Assembly: GCA_046153505.1 (NCBI GenBank)
Contig: JBJXDT010000067.1
Span: 1-7,546, forward strand
Length of the DNA stretch: 7,546 nt
Reading direction: 5' to 3'
DNA from: JBJXDT01 sp046153505
GTDB lineage: Bacteria > Pseudomonadota > Gammaproteobacteria > Burkholderiales > Methylophilaceae
Below, one piece after another: positions 1-6,787 of the stretch; position 1 is the first letter of the stretch, and each line of letters opens with the position of its first letter. The notes under the pieces were generated by a model that saw nothing but the letters and a program-made list of their open reading frames with translations, ran no database searches and was not told the origin of the DNA. Position numbers and translations under genes: made by a program.

Positions 1-883
1 CAGAATAGGTAGCCGTGCCACAGCTTCCAACGCCATGGCCTATCGTTAAACCGTGAATCGCCTGATTATAGAAATCAGGTAGACTGGGCGCAGCGCCATG
101 TTGCAGGCGTTTATTATCAGTGTCTAACAATAGAATACTGCAAAGCATTTTTGAATGTTGCTTTTCAATATTAACTACAATGGTTTCTAAGATTTTTTTT
201 AACGGTGCCCTATTTGCAATTAATTCCATTATTTCACTATGAGACTTTTCTCGCAATTCTCCAGTTTTATAGGTTTTAGCTAAATGAATGTTTTCATGCA
301 AGGTCTTATGCATGCGCCGGCCACTTGCAAAAATAAACAACAAAAACAAAATCATCATGCTACTCATGACATAAGCTTGCTCTGTCCCTTCAAAGAAGAG
401 TCTGATAATAAAAGTAAGAATGAGCGGGAAAAGAAACCCAAATAACGAAATAATATCAATCGAGTAAGTGAGCGCAGCGCCTGCACACAAGCCAGTTATC
501 GTGAATAAAATGATGGACTGGTTAAGAATGTTACTTGGCATGAACAAGATCACACTCGATGTGCTCCATGCCAAGCTAATTAATATGGTTGAGGTGCGAA
601 ATCTGTTAAGCCAGATAATATTGGGGAAGGCCCCACCTTTGAAATATCTTGTTGTCTCGATGGTGCGCATGATATAAGTGACGATCACTATGCCAAGCCA
701 TAGGTAACAACGGACAGGGGGGAGTTGGAGCCAAAGCAATGAAACAGTCAGTAAGATGGCAAGTGTCAGTCCAACAACATGTGAAACCCCACTTTGTTGG
801 TAAAGATTTTGCGTAATATCAACATCAATATCAGTAAATTCTGACCAACTGTCTCGAACCTTAGTTTTGAGTTTAGATTGCAA
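1..883 (-). CDS. Membrane-anchored GAF-domain signalling protein, N-terminal part (cut by window edge)
   Basis: An uninterrupted reading frame of 294 codons runs off the left edge of the window. The protein starts with a short polar stretch (1-35). About six hydrophobic segments follow, near residues 36-54, 59-72, 98-115, 121-140, 144-164 and 171-187, and then a basic helical linker (RRMHKTL at 189-195). From about residue 218 a GAF domain begins: CSILLLD at 248-254, GAAPSLPDFYNQAI at 263-276 and IGHGVGSCGTATYS at 281-294. This GAF type is common in diguanylate cyclase/c-di-GMP phosphodiesterase proteins and in sensor kinases, with an output domain after it; here that part lies outside the window, so the output is unknown. 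The start is a TTG at 881-883, the first possible start after an in-frame stop at 890-892. It has no clear ribosome binding site, so it is uncertain. The gene is 130 bases downstream of fliE on the same strand, which suggests, but does not show, a role in motility signalling. Confidence 0.85.
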   Translation of the reverse strand, partial: MQSKLKTKVRDSWSEFTDIDVDITQNLYQQSGVSHVVGLTLAILLTVSLLWLQLPPVRCYLWLGIVIVTYIMRTIETTRYFKGGAFPNIIWLNRFRTSTILISLAWSTSSVILFMPSNILNQSIILFTITGLCAGAALTYSIDIISLFGFLFPLILTFIIRLFFEGTEQAYVMSSMMILFLLFIFASGRRMHKTLHENIHLAKTYKTGELREKSHSEIMELIANRAPLKKILETIVVNIEKQHSKMLCSILLLDTDNKRLQHGAAPSLPDFYNQAIHGLTIGHGVGSCGTATYS

Positions 884-1013
884 CTTTAATCACACTGACT
901 TTAAATTATAATTTTGATGTAAGACGAAGGCCTCTTAAGGTCATTAAAGCATTCCCTCCAATCAAAATCAAGATTAAGTATGCTTAATATTAAACCTATC
1001 TGAGTAAGTGTCG
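884..1013 (-). promoter_or_regulatory. Gap between fliE and the signalling gene, with a candidate sigma70-type promoter at 943-971
   Basis: Read on the minus strand, TTGATT (966-971), a 17-base spacer and TTTAAT (943-948) resemble a sigma70 promoter: 4 of 6 and 5 of 6 consensus bases. A start near 935 would give a leader of about 50 bases before the TTG start at 883. A perfect TATAAT also occurs at 905-910, but has no matching -35 box. The gap also holds a 12-codon open frame (906-944) preceded by GGAGGG, described in the findings. No strong rho-independent terminator is visible, so read-through from fliE is possible. The promoter call rests only on consensus matching in AT-rich DNA. Confidence 0.3.
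973..988 (-). repeat. AT-rich inverted repeat just after fliE
   Basis: ATTAAG and CTTAAT form a perfect 6-base-pair stem with a 4-base loop, 25 bases past the fliE stop codon. The stem is nearly all A-T, and on the minus strand it is followed by CTTGATTTTGATTGG rather than a clean run of T. It is therefore at best a weak transcript-end or pausing structure and may be a chance palindrome. Confidence 0.25.
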
Positions 1014-1376
1014 TTAAACCTGCATATTCATAATGTCATGATAGGCAGAAACTAGCTTATTGCGAACTTGTACTGTAGCTTGAAATGAAATGCTAGCTTT
1101 TTGACCTGCAATCATCACGTCAGATAAGCTGACGCTGTCATCACCTAAAGCGAAATTTTTGCCTAAAGTTTCTGCGTTTTGTTGAACTTGATTCACTTGA
1201 TTTAACGATGCTTTGAGAGCATCAGAAAAATCTACTTTTTTTGTACTTTCTGTTTTTTGCAAACCCATGGTAGGCGATAAACCGCCTGCCGTGTCGGCAT
1301 GAGGTTTTTGTGCGGCCGCTTTAAGCTGCGCCAGCATGGATTCTATTCTGCTTGAATCAATTCCCCCCGTTTTCAT
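1014..1376 (-). CDS. fliE: Flagellar hook-basal body protein FliE
   Basis: FliE is the small adaptor between the FliF MS ring and the proximal rod; it is exported through the flagellar type III apparatus and is needed before other rod proteins can assemble. This 120-residue protein has the family pattern. The N-terminus is variable and polar (1-46). The conserved part begins at about VDFSDAL (48-54). A conserved C-terminal helical pair follows, with SLSDVMIAGQKASISFQ (83-99) and VRNKLVSAYHDIMNM (104-118), ending two residues later. It is slightly longer than the usual roughly 100-110 residues because of the N-terminal part. The ATG is well supported by GGAGG (plus strand 1382-1386) with a 5-base spacer. 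fliE is transcribed away from fliF, and its partner FliF is the first gene across the divergent control region. Confidence 0.97.
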   Translation of the reverse strand: MKTGGIDSSRIESMLAQLKAAAQKPHADTAGGLSPTMGLQKTESTKKVDFSDALKASLNQVNQVQQNAETLGKNFALGDDSVSLSDVMIAGQKASISFQATVQVRNKLVSAYHDIMNMQV

Positions 1377-1421
1377 AGGCGCCTCCGCTTAAACAAAAAA
1401 ATTTTAGATAACGCTAATTTA

Positions 1422-1461
1422 TCACTTGAGGCAACTATCAAGCTGGGAAATAGACAAGTGA
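1422..1461. repeat. Inverted repeat TCACTTG-N26-CAAGTGA
   Basis: TCACTTG (1422-1428) and CAAGTGA (1455-1461) are perfect reverse complements and bracket the sigma54-like element. A nested pair, CTTGA (1425-1429) and TCAAG (1438-1442), and a further TCAAG copy at 1476-1480 share the same core. Such symmetry could be a binding site for a dimeric flagellar regulator. A chance origin in AT-rich DNA is not excluded, and no known regulator motif was recognised. Confidence 0.3.
1429..1444. promoter_or_regulatory. Weak sigma54-like -24/-12 element readable on both strands
   Basis: On the plus strand, AGGCAACTATCAAGCT has GG (1430-1431), exactly 10 bases, then GC (1442-1443). That is the spacing of a -24/-12 promoter, but the TTGC of the -12 box is AAGC here. 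On the minus strand the same DNA reads CAGCTTGATAGTTGCC, with an intact TTGC and only one G of the -24 GG. Starts about 12 bases beyond would leave leaders of roughly 45 bases for fliE and 135 for fliF. Each strand is an imperfect match, so this is a candidate only. Confidence 0.2.
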
Positions 1462-1538
1462 AAACTACTCTGTTCTCAAGTTAAAAAATTAAAGTTTTCA
1501 GCATAATGATGTTCATACGTCATACCTGCGCTCACAGG

Positions 1539-1551
1539 GCTAATAGTTAGC
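1539..1551. repeat. Palindrome GCTAA-TAG-TTAGC in the fliF leader
   Basis: A perfect 5-base-pair inverted repeat with a 3-base centre lies 40 bases upstream of the fliF start. In RNA it would be a small, weak hairpin; in DNA it could be an operator half-site pair. No function is shown by the sequence. Confidence 0.25.
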
Positions 1552-1579
1552 AGTAGTAGTAGCAGATGAATCACGAATT

Positions 1580-1583
1580 GGAG
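1580..1583 (+). promoter_or_regulatory. Ribosome binding site that decides the fliF start
   Basis: GGAG lies 7 bases before the ATG at 1591, a normal spacing. A TTG immediately before it (1588-1590) is in the same frame, but would leave only 4 bases and is a rarer start codon. The ATG is therefore chosen. Confidence 0.75.
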
Positions 1584-1590
1584 AATTTTG

Positions 1591-3255
1591 ATGGCAGCAA
1601 CTGATGTGGCTATGAACGGCAATAATTTAAACCAGATTAGTAGTGTAGGGTTTGTTCAGCAAATGGGCGGTAAACTATTTTTGCTTGCTGGCATGGCGGC
1701 AGTTATTGCAGTGATGACTGTCATTTGGATGTGGAGTCAACAACCAGATTATCGAGTTTTATTTTCTAACTTTTCAGATAAAGATGGTGGGGCAATTGTA
1801 GCCTCGCTAGAAAAAATGAATGTACCTTACAAGTTTTCTGAAAGTGGCACAGCGATACTAGTGCCTGCAGAGAATGTACATCAAGCACGTCTAAAGTTGG
1901 CCGCCGAAGGCTTACCTAAGGGTGGTAACATTGGGTTTGAGTTATTAGAGAACCAAAAATTTGGCGTCTCACAATTTGTAGAGCAAGTGAACTTCCAACG
2001 CGCGCTCGAAGGTGAGTTGGAGCGAACTATTCAGGCCATTGATGCAGTAGAAGTGGCCAGAATCCATTTGGCGATTCCAAAGCCTTCAGTATTCGTACGC
2101 GATCAACAAAAGCCAACGGCATCGGTGTTACTTAATTTGCGTGGCGGCCGAAGCTTAGATGCTCAGCAAGTCAGCTCTGTTGTGCATTTGGTGGCAAGTA
2201 GCGTGCCTGATTTACCAAGCGAAAATGTGACGGTAGTGGATCAAAACGGCAATTTGCTTTCCGATACCTCTAAAAAATCTGGTGATAACAACTTGGATCC
2301 AGCACAACTTAAATATGTAGAGGATTTGCAAAAAAGCATTGTTAAACGCATTGAATCTATTATTACACCAATAGTTGGCTCAAAAAATGTGCGTGCAGAA
2401 GCGAGTGCAGAAGTTGATTTTTCAAGCTTAGAGCAAGCGGCAGAAACCTATAAACCGAACCAAAAACCAGAAGATGTTGCAATTCGCAGTATGCAAAGTA
2501 ATGAATCTAAATCTGGGAATGGCGACGCCTCGGCCACTGGCATTCCTGGTGCATTGTCTAATCAACCGCCAGCGCCAGCCACTGCACCAATTACAGCGCC
2601 GGCTGGTGCGGCGGATGCTAATGCAGCGTCAACTACGCCAAACCCATTTAGTGTTCAAAAAAATACGACGACTAATTTTGAGGTGGATAAAACCGTTCGT
2701 TATGTGCAACAAGCGATGGGGGGCATAAAGCGTCTCACTGTAGCAGTTGTTGTAAACAACATTCAGGTAACTGATAAGGCAGGCAAAGTATCGAATAGGC
2801 CGCTGACAGCGGCAGAGAAAAAGCAAATTAATGATTTAGCCATGCAAGCGATGGGATTTAATAAAGAGCGCGGTGATTCACTCACTATTGTCAATAGCTC
2901 ATTTGCAGGTGAACCCACTGAAAAGCTGGCGGAAGTGCCAATGTGGAAAAATCCTGTTCTTATTGAATATGTAAAGGATGCTTTGCGTTTGTTGGGGGGC
3001 ATTATCGGCATGTTGCTGCTTTACAAAAAAATTCTTAAACCGATGTTTACTAAACTTACTGAACCCATTGCAATACCAGCTTACAAGCCAGACTCAACAG
3101 TGAGCATTGGCAATAACCAAGATGCTGTTGAGGCAAGACGTGGTGGTGGAACCGGCTATGAACAAAACTTAGATGCGGTTAAACAAATTGCAGCAAATAA
3201 CCCAAGAATGGTTGCAAACGTAGTTTCTGGTTGGACGAACGGGACTGAAAAATGA
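1591..3255 (+). CDS. fliF: Flagellar MS-ring protein FliF
   Basis: FliF forms the MS ring in the inner membrane, the base on which the rod, switch and export gate assemble. The 554-residue length is normal. The first transmembrane helix is at about 29-48, followed by YRVLFSNFSDKDGGAI (54-69), which opens the first ring-building domain. The second ring-building domain holds FVEQVNFQRALEGELERT (129-146) and HLAIPKPSVFVRD (159-171). The third ring-building region is interrupted by a Pro/Ala-rich loop beginning GIPGALSNQPP (317-327) and running to about 353, typical of the family's periplasmic collar. The second transmembrane helix is at about 464-478. The cytoplasmic tail ends in DAVKQIAANNPRMVANVV (528-545), the helical segment that binds the FliG N-terminal domain. 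The stop codon overlaps the fliG start (ATGA). It is the first gene of the rightward operon. Confidence 0.98.
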   Translation: MAATDVAMNGNNLNQISSVGFVQQMGGKLFLLAGMAAVIAVMTVIWMWSQQPDYRVLFSNFSDKDGGAIVASLEKMNVPYKFSESGTAILVPAENVHQARLKLAAEGLPKGGNIGFELLENQKFGVSQFVEQVNFQRALEGELERTIQAIDAVEVARIHLAIPKPSVFVRDQQKPTASVLLNLRGGRSLDAQQVSSVVHLVASSVPDLPSENVTVVDQNGNLLSDTSKKSGDNNLDPAQLKYVEDLQKSIVKRIESIITPIVGSKNVRAEASAEVDFSSLEQAAETYKPNQKPEDVAIRSMQSNESKSGNGDASATGIPGALSNQPPAPATAPITAPAGAADANAASTTPNPFSVQKNTTTNFEVDKTVRYVQQAMGGIKRLTVAVVVNNIQVTDKAGKVSNRPLTAAEKKQINDLAMQAMGFNKERGDSLTIVNSSFAGEPTEKLAEVPMWKNPVLIEYVKDALRLLGGIIGMLLLYKKILKPMFTKLTEPIAIPAYKPDSTVSIGNNQDAVEARRGGGTGYEQNLDAVKQIAANNPRMVANVVSGWTNGTEK

Positions 3256-4250
3256 GCGATGAAGGCATAATGAAAAGCGCGGTGCTCATGCTAGCACTAG
3301 GCGAGAATGAAGCTGCGGAGGTGATGAAATATTTGTCACCGAAAGAAGTGCAGAAACTTGGCGCAGCCATGGCGACTTTGAAATCGGTGGGTCGCGAGCA
3401 AGTGGAAGGCGCGGTGACCGACTTTTTAACAATTGCAGATAAAAGCAGTGATTTTGGTTTGGATTCAGACGAGTATATTCGCTCTGTTTTAACCAAAGCT
3501 TTGGGTGATGATAAAGCTTCTGGCGTGCTGGATCGTATCTTGCAAAATCGTGATTCTAGTGGTATTGAGAGCTTGAAGTGGATGGATGGACCGACCGTCG
3601 CTGAGCTGATAATGAATGAACATCCTCAAATTATTGCCACCATTTTGGTGCACCTTGATGCGGATCATGCCTCAGAAATTTTGGGGCATTTTGCTGACCG
3701 CCTTCGTCAAGATGTCATGCTCAGAATTGCCACTTTGGATGGTGTGCAACCAACGGCATTGAAAGAGTTGAACGATGTGCTGGCTAAATTACTTTCGGGG
3801 AATGAGAGCCTGAAGAAGCAGTCGATGGGTGGCGTAAAAGTGGCAGCCGAGATTATGAATTATTTGAACGGAGAAACTGAAGCGGCCGTGATGGAAGGTT
3901 TGAAAAGTTATGATGAAGCCTTGGCGCAAAAAATTATGGATACGATGTTTGTGTTTGATGACATTATCGAAATTGATGACAAAGGCATTCAAGTCATGTT
4001 GCGCGAGGTGCAATCTGAGACACTTATTATTGCCCTTAAAGGCACCACTGTAGAGATGCGCGAAAAAATCTTCAAGAACATGTCATCACGTGCGGCTGAA
4101 ATGATGCGTGAAGATTTGGAAAGCAAAGGACCAGTGAAACTTTCTGAAGTTGAGGCGCAACAAAAACAAATGTTACAAATCGTGCGCAGATTAGCAGACG
4201 AAGGCCAAATTATGCTGAGCGGTAAAGGCGGAGACGACCAGTATGTCTAA
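3252..4250 (+). CDS. fliG: Flagellar motor switch protein FliG
   Basis: FliG is the rotor protein that takes torque from the stator and, with FliM and FliN, sets rotation direction. At 332 residues it matches the usual length of about 331. The N-terminal domain (about 1-100), which binds FliF, contains LGENEAAEVMKYLSPKEVQ. The middle domain has the FliM-binding EHPQ motif at 123-126. The C-terminal domain starts after MFVF (232-235), the hinge motif, and carries the torque helix MREKIFKNMSSRAAEMMRED (269-288). By comparison with E. coli, the functional charges are K263, R280, E287, D288 and K296; E287 and K296 are conservative swaps for the usual Asp and Arg. The first ATG overlaps the fliF stop by 4 bases and gives the expected N-terminus, although its ribosome binding site is weak; translational coupling to fliF is likely. 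Confidence 0.98.
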   Translation: MSDEGIMKSAVLMLALGENEAAEVMKYLSPKEVQKLGAAMATLKSVGREQVEGAVTDFLTIADKSSDFGLDSDEYIRSVLTKALGDDKASGVLDRILQNRDSSGIESLKWMDGPTVAELIMNEHPQIIATILVHLDADHASEILGHFADRLRQDVMLRIATLDGVQPTALKELNDVLAKLLSGNESLKKQSMGGVKVAAEIMNYLNGETEAAVMEGLKSYDEALAQKIMDTMFVFDDIIEIDDKGIQVMLREVQSETLIIALKGTTVEMREKIFKNMSSRAAEMMREDLESKGPVKLSEVEAQQKQMLQIVRRLADEGQIMLSGKGGDDQYV

Positions 4251-4905
4251 TATGGCAACGCCTAAAGAGCAACAGACGGCTTATCAACGCTGGGAGATGG
4301 CTTCGTTTCCCCAATCGAATCTAAAAGATACGGGTAATTACAACCATAGCAAGCGTAAAGAAACATCAGCGCCCAATAACAAAGTTGGAGAAATTTTTGA
4401 AAGCGTACGCAAAGAGGCCTTTGCTAAGGGTATGCAAGAAGGCTTTGCAGTCGGGATTGCAAAGGCAAAAGAAGTCGCCTTGGATGATAAAAAGCACTTG
4501 GCTGAATTAACAGCCGCATTTGCCAATGCGCTGGAAATGGCAGATGAGAAAATTGAAGAAAGCATCTTAATGCTCGCTTTGGATATTGCCAAAGCGATGC
4601 TAAAAACTAAGTTAAAAGTTGATCCTGAGGCAATATTGCCAGTAGTTAAAGATGCAATGCACTATTTGCCATATGTACAAAAGCCGGCAAGAATTTTTGT
4701 GCATCATGAGGACGCAAGAATTCTGCGTGATCAGTTGGGAGATGAGCTTTCTGAACAGGTTTGGTTGATACAGGAAGACAATAATATAGAGCGTGGCGGT
4801 TGTTTGGTGGAAACTGGCGCCAATCAAATTGACGCAACAAACGCAATGCGCTGGAAGCGGATTAGTGAAGCGCTAGCACAAACCAATGATTGGCTAGAGA
4901 CATGA
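4243..4905 (+). CDS. fliH: Flagellar export ATPase regulator FliH
   Basis: FliH dimers hold the FliI ATPase, restrain its activity and tether it to the C-ring. The 220-residue protein has three visible parts. An N-terminal YQRWEMASF (14-22) carries an aromatic/Trp anchor, the type of segment that docks on FliN in studied species. A central helix has glycines every four residues (G63, G67, G71), the GxxxG repeat characteristic of FliH. The C-terminal FliH/stator-like domain (about 85-215) includes ALDIAKAMLKTKL, and a late segment with RGGCLVETGANQIDAT. The ATG at 4243 lies inside the end of fliG (8-base overlap) and has GGAG (4230-4233) 9 bases upstream. A later ATG at 4252 would be too far from that site. 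The stop overlaps the fliI start. Confidence 0.96.
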   Translation: MSNMATPKEQQTAYQRWEMASFPQSNLKDTGNYNHSKRKETSAPNNKVGEIFESVRKEAFAKGMQEGFAVGIAKAKEVALDDKKHLAELTAAFANALEMADEKIEESILMLALDIAKAMLKTKLKVDPEAILPVVKDAMHYLPYVQKPARIFVHHEDARILRDQLGDELSEQVWLIQEDNNIERGGCLVETGANQIDATNAMRWKRISEALAQTNDWLET

Positions 4906-6314
4906 GTGTTGAAAGCCAAAGCATTCATCAACAACGCTGGCAAAGTTATCTAAATGACTGCCAAGAGGTTCTGCGTATTGTAGAGCCACTAGAAATTGCA
5001 GGACGTATTACCAAGCTAACAGGTTTGGTGATGGAAGCAGCAGGGATTCATTTGCCAGTAGGTTGTGCATGTTATGTGCCGCTGACAGCAGGGCGACGTG
5101 TAGAAGCTGAAGTAGTGGGATTTGATGGCGATAGGTTGTTATTGATGCCCCAAAGTAGTGTAGATGGCATCGTCCCAGGGGCAAAAGTATTTGCACTTGA
5201 TGTGGCAGATGCCTTGCCCAAGCCTCATCATGACAATCCGCCACGTCGAAGAGTTTCTGACCGTGCGCGCCATTTGCCAGTAGGATATGAGCTGCTGGGT
5301 CGTGTGTTGGATGGCGCTGGAAATCCACTCGATGATTTGGGAAAAATTGTCACAGCGCATAGCGCGCCATTAAGCGCAAGACCAATTAACCCCTTGCTGC
5401 GTGCGCCAATAGAAGAGGTGCTGGATGTAGGCGTACGTGCGATTAATAGCTTGCTGACAGTAGGTCGTGGTCAACGTATGGGGTTGTTTGCTGGTTCTGG
5501 CGTTGGTAAAAGCGTTTTGCTCGGCATGATGGCACGCTATACCACCGCAGATGTGATTGTGGTCGGCCTAATTGGCGAGCGCGGACGTGAGGTACAAGAA
5601 TTTATTGAACAGATATTGGGCGCTGAAGGACTCGCGCGTTCAGTAGTGGTTGCAGCACCCGCTGATGCCCCCGCGTTGATGCGGATGCAAGGCGCAAACT
5701 ATGCCACTACCATTGCAGAATATTTTCGCAATCAAGGCAAAAATGTACTGCTGATTATGGATTCACTCACACGCTACGCCATGGCGCAACGTGAAATCGC
5801 ATTGGCGATTGGTGAACCTCCTGCGACTAAAGGCTATCCACCTTCTGTATTTGCTAAGTTGCCAGCGCTTGTCGAGCGCACAGGCAATGGTAAGCGTGGC
5901 GAAGGCTCTATCACTGCCTTTTATACCGTATTAACAGAAGGTGACGACCAGCAGGACCCGATTGCAGATGCAGCGCGGGCTATCTTGGATGGCCATATTG
6001 TATTGAGTCGTGAGCTTGCAGAAAGCGGCCATTATCCAGCGGTAGATATTGAGCAATCTATCAGTCGTGCAATGCAAAACATCACCAGTTCAGATCATCA
6101 AAAACTCGCTCGTAAAATGAAACAGCTTAATGCCCGATATTCAAGAAGTGCGGATTTGATTAATGTAGGAGCATATGAAGCGGGGAGTGATTCGATACTA
6201 GACGAGGCAATTGCAAGACATGAACAAATTGCTGGGTTTTTACAGCAGGATATTAACGAGCGCGCCGATGTCACTGAAAGCTTGAACGGCCTTGTGAATG
6301 TGTTGGTTAATTAA
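4902..6314 (+). CDS. fliI: Flagellum-specific ATP synthase / export ATPase FliI
   Basis: FliI is the cytoplasmic hexameric ATPase of the flagellar type III export apparatus, related to F1-ATPase beta subunits. The 470-residue protein has an N-terminal FliH-binding segment (about 1-25), a beta-barrel domain (about 30-105) and the ATPase core. Visible motifs are the Walker A sequence AGSGVGKS (197-204, with K203), the catalytic glutamate E226 in IGERGREV, the Walker B sequence VLLIMD (282-287), and the ATPase alpha/beta signature PAVDIEQSIS (379-388) followed by R389, the likely arginine finger. All three key residues are shifted by 15 relative to Salmonella FliI, a consistent alignment. The ATG at 4902 forms an ATGA overlap with the fliH stop. 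An in-frame TTG at 4890 would add four residues and is less likely. No key residue is missing. Confidence 0.98.
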   Translation: MSVESQSIHQQRWQSYLNDCQEVLRIVEPLEIAGRITKLTGLVMEAAGIHLPVGCACYVPLTAGRRVEAEVVGFDGDRLLLMPQSSVDGIVPGAKVFALDVADALPKPHHDNPPRRRVSDRARHLPVGYELLGRVLDGAGNPLDDLGKIVTAHSAPLSARPINPLLRAPIEEVLDVGVRAINSLLTVGRGQRMGLFAGSGVGKSVLLGMMARYTTADVIVVGLIGERGREVQEFIEQILGAEGLARSVVVAAPADAPALMRMQGANYATTIAEYFRNQGKNVLLIMDSLTRYAMAQREIALAIGEPPATKGYPPSVFAKLPALVERTGNGKRGEGSITAFYTVLTEGDDQQDPIADAARAILDGHIVLSRELAESGHYPAVDIEQSISRAMQNITSSDHQKLARKMKQLNARYSRSADLINVGAYEAGSDSILDEAIARHEQIAGFLQQDINERADVTESLNGLVNVLVN

Positions 6315-6316
6315 TT

Positions 6317-6763
6317 ATGGCATTGTCTCCAAATGTTTTGAATACTTTGCTAGATACCATTGGTACTGAGTTGGATATTGCTACTGAGCGCATGGCAAAA
6401 GCAAAAAAAATGCTAGATGAGGCAAAAGCGAATGGTGCAATGCTAAATGGATATCGACAGGACTATGTTGAAAATTTAGTTAAATTGATGGAAATAGGTC
6501 TTACAAAAGAAATACATAGCAATTATCAAAACTTTTTTAAAAAGTTAGATCAGGCGATTTCTGGGCAAGCGGAAGTGATTGTTTCAGCAGATTATGAGTA
6601 CAACGTAGAGCGAACAATTTGGCAAGAGCTGCAACGAAAAAAGCTTTCTTACGAGACTTTATTAAAGCGAAATGCTAAAAAATCACATCATGTTGCCTTG
6701 AAGAAAGATCAGAAAATGATGGATGAATACGCAATGCGCGCTAAACGTTCTAGCGCATTTTAA
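6317..6763 (+). CDS. fliJ: Flagellar export protein FliJ
   Basis: FliJ is a small, highly charged coiled-coil protein. It forms the central stalk of the FliI ring, links it to the FlhA export gate and helps recycle export chaperones. The 148-residue length equals that of the E. coli protein to within one residue. The sequence is almost all helix-forming: a first long helix (about 10-60, Lys/Glu/Leu/Met rich) and a second (about 62-145) with YEYNVERTIWQELQRKKLSYE, where aromatic and Leu residues recur at coiled-coil spacing. FliJ is poorly conserved in sequence, so its place right after fliI adds much weight. It starts 2 bases after the fliI stop and lacks a clear ribosome binding site, which points to coupling with fliI translation. 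Confidence 0.93.
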   Translation: MALSPNVLNTLLDTIGTELDIATERMAKAKKMLDEAKANGAMLNGYRQDYVENLVKLMEIGLTKEIHSNYQNFFKKLDQAISGQAEVIVSADYEYNVERTIWQELQRKKLSYETLLKRNAKKSHHVALKKDQKMMDEYAMRAKRSSAF

Positions 6764-6787
6764 AGATAAACATTGGGAATATACAAT

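Larger units (their letters stand above)
1377..1590. promoter_or_regulatory. Divergent fliE/fliF control region
   Basis: These 214 bases separate two genes transcribed away from each other, so promoters for both should lie here. No convincing sigma28 promoter is seen: TAAAGTTT at 1490-1497 matches a FliA -35 box exactly, but the bases 11 positions downstream do not resemble GCCGATAA. A weak sigma54-like element (1429-1444), a 7-base inverted repeat around it and a 13-base palindrome at 1539-1551 are listed separately. CATAAT at 1502-1507 could be a -10 box for fliF, without a good -35. A short GTA/AGT triplet run sits at 1552-1562. Which sigma factor is used cannot be settled from the sequence alone. 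Confidence 0.6.

Noticed and set aside
468..677. Open frame of 69 codons on the plus strand
   Set aside because: It lies opposite the continuous minus-strand signalling gene, which has clear transmembrane and GAF features; the plus-strand frame has no ribosome binding site or recognisable protein.
1490..1516. Sigma28 (FliA) promoter for fliF
   Set aside because: TAAAGTTT fits the -35 box, but the sequence at the -10 distance shares almost nothing with GCCGATAA.
1588..1590. TTG as the fliF start
   Set aside because: The adjacent ATG at 1591 has better spacing from GGAG and is the more common start codon.
1566..1604. Twelve-codon frame overlapping the fliF start
   Set aside because: It has no ribosome binding site of its own, and the overlap with the fliF start can arise by chance.
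1691..1708. Sigma54-like TGGCGGCAGTTATTGCA inside fliF
   Set aside because: GG and GC are separated by 11 bases rather than 10, and the site lies in the coding sequence for the first transmembrane helix.
717..2999. Four runs of six G or C (717-722, 1363-1368, 2718-2723, 2994-2999) as possible phase-variation tracts
   Set aside because: At this base composition about two such runs are expected by chance in 7.5 kb; six bases is short for slippage, and three of the tracts encode conserved or normal protein segments.
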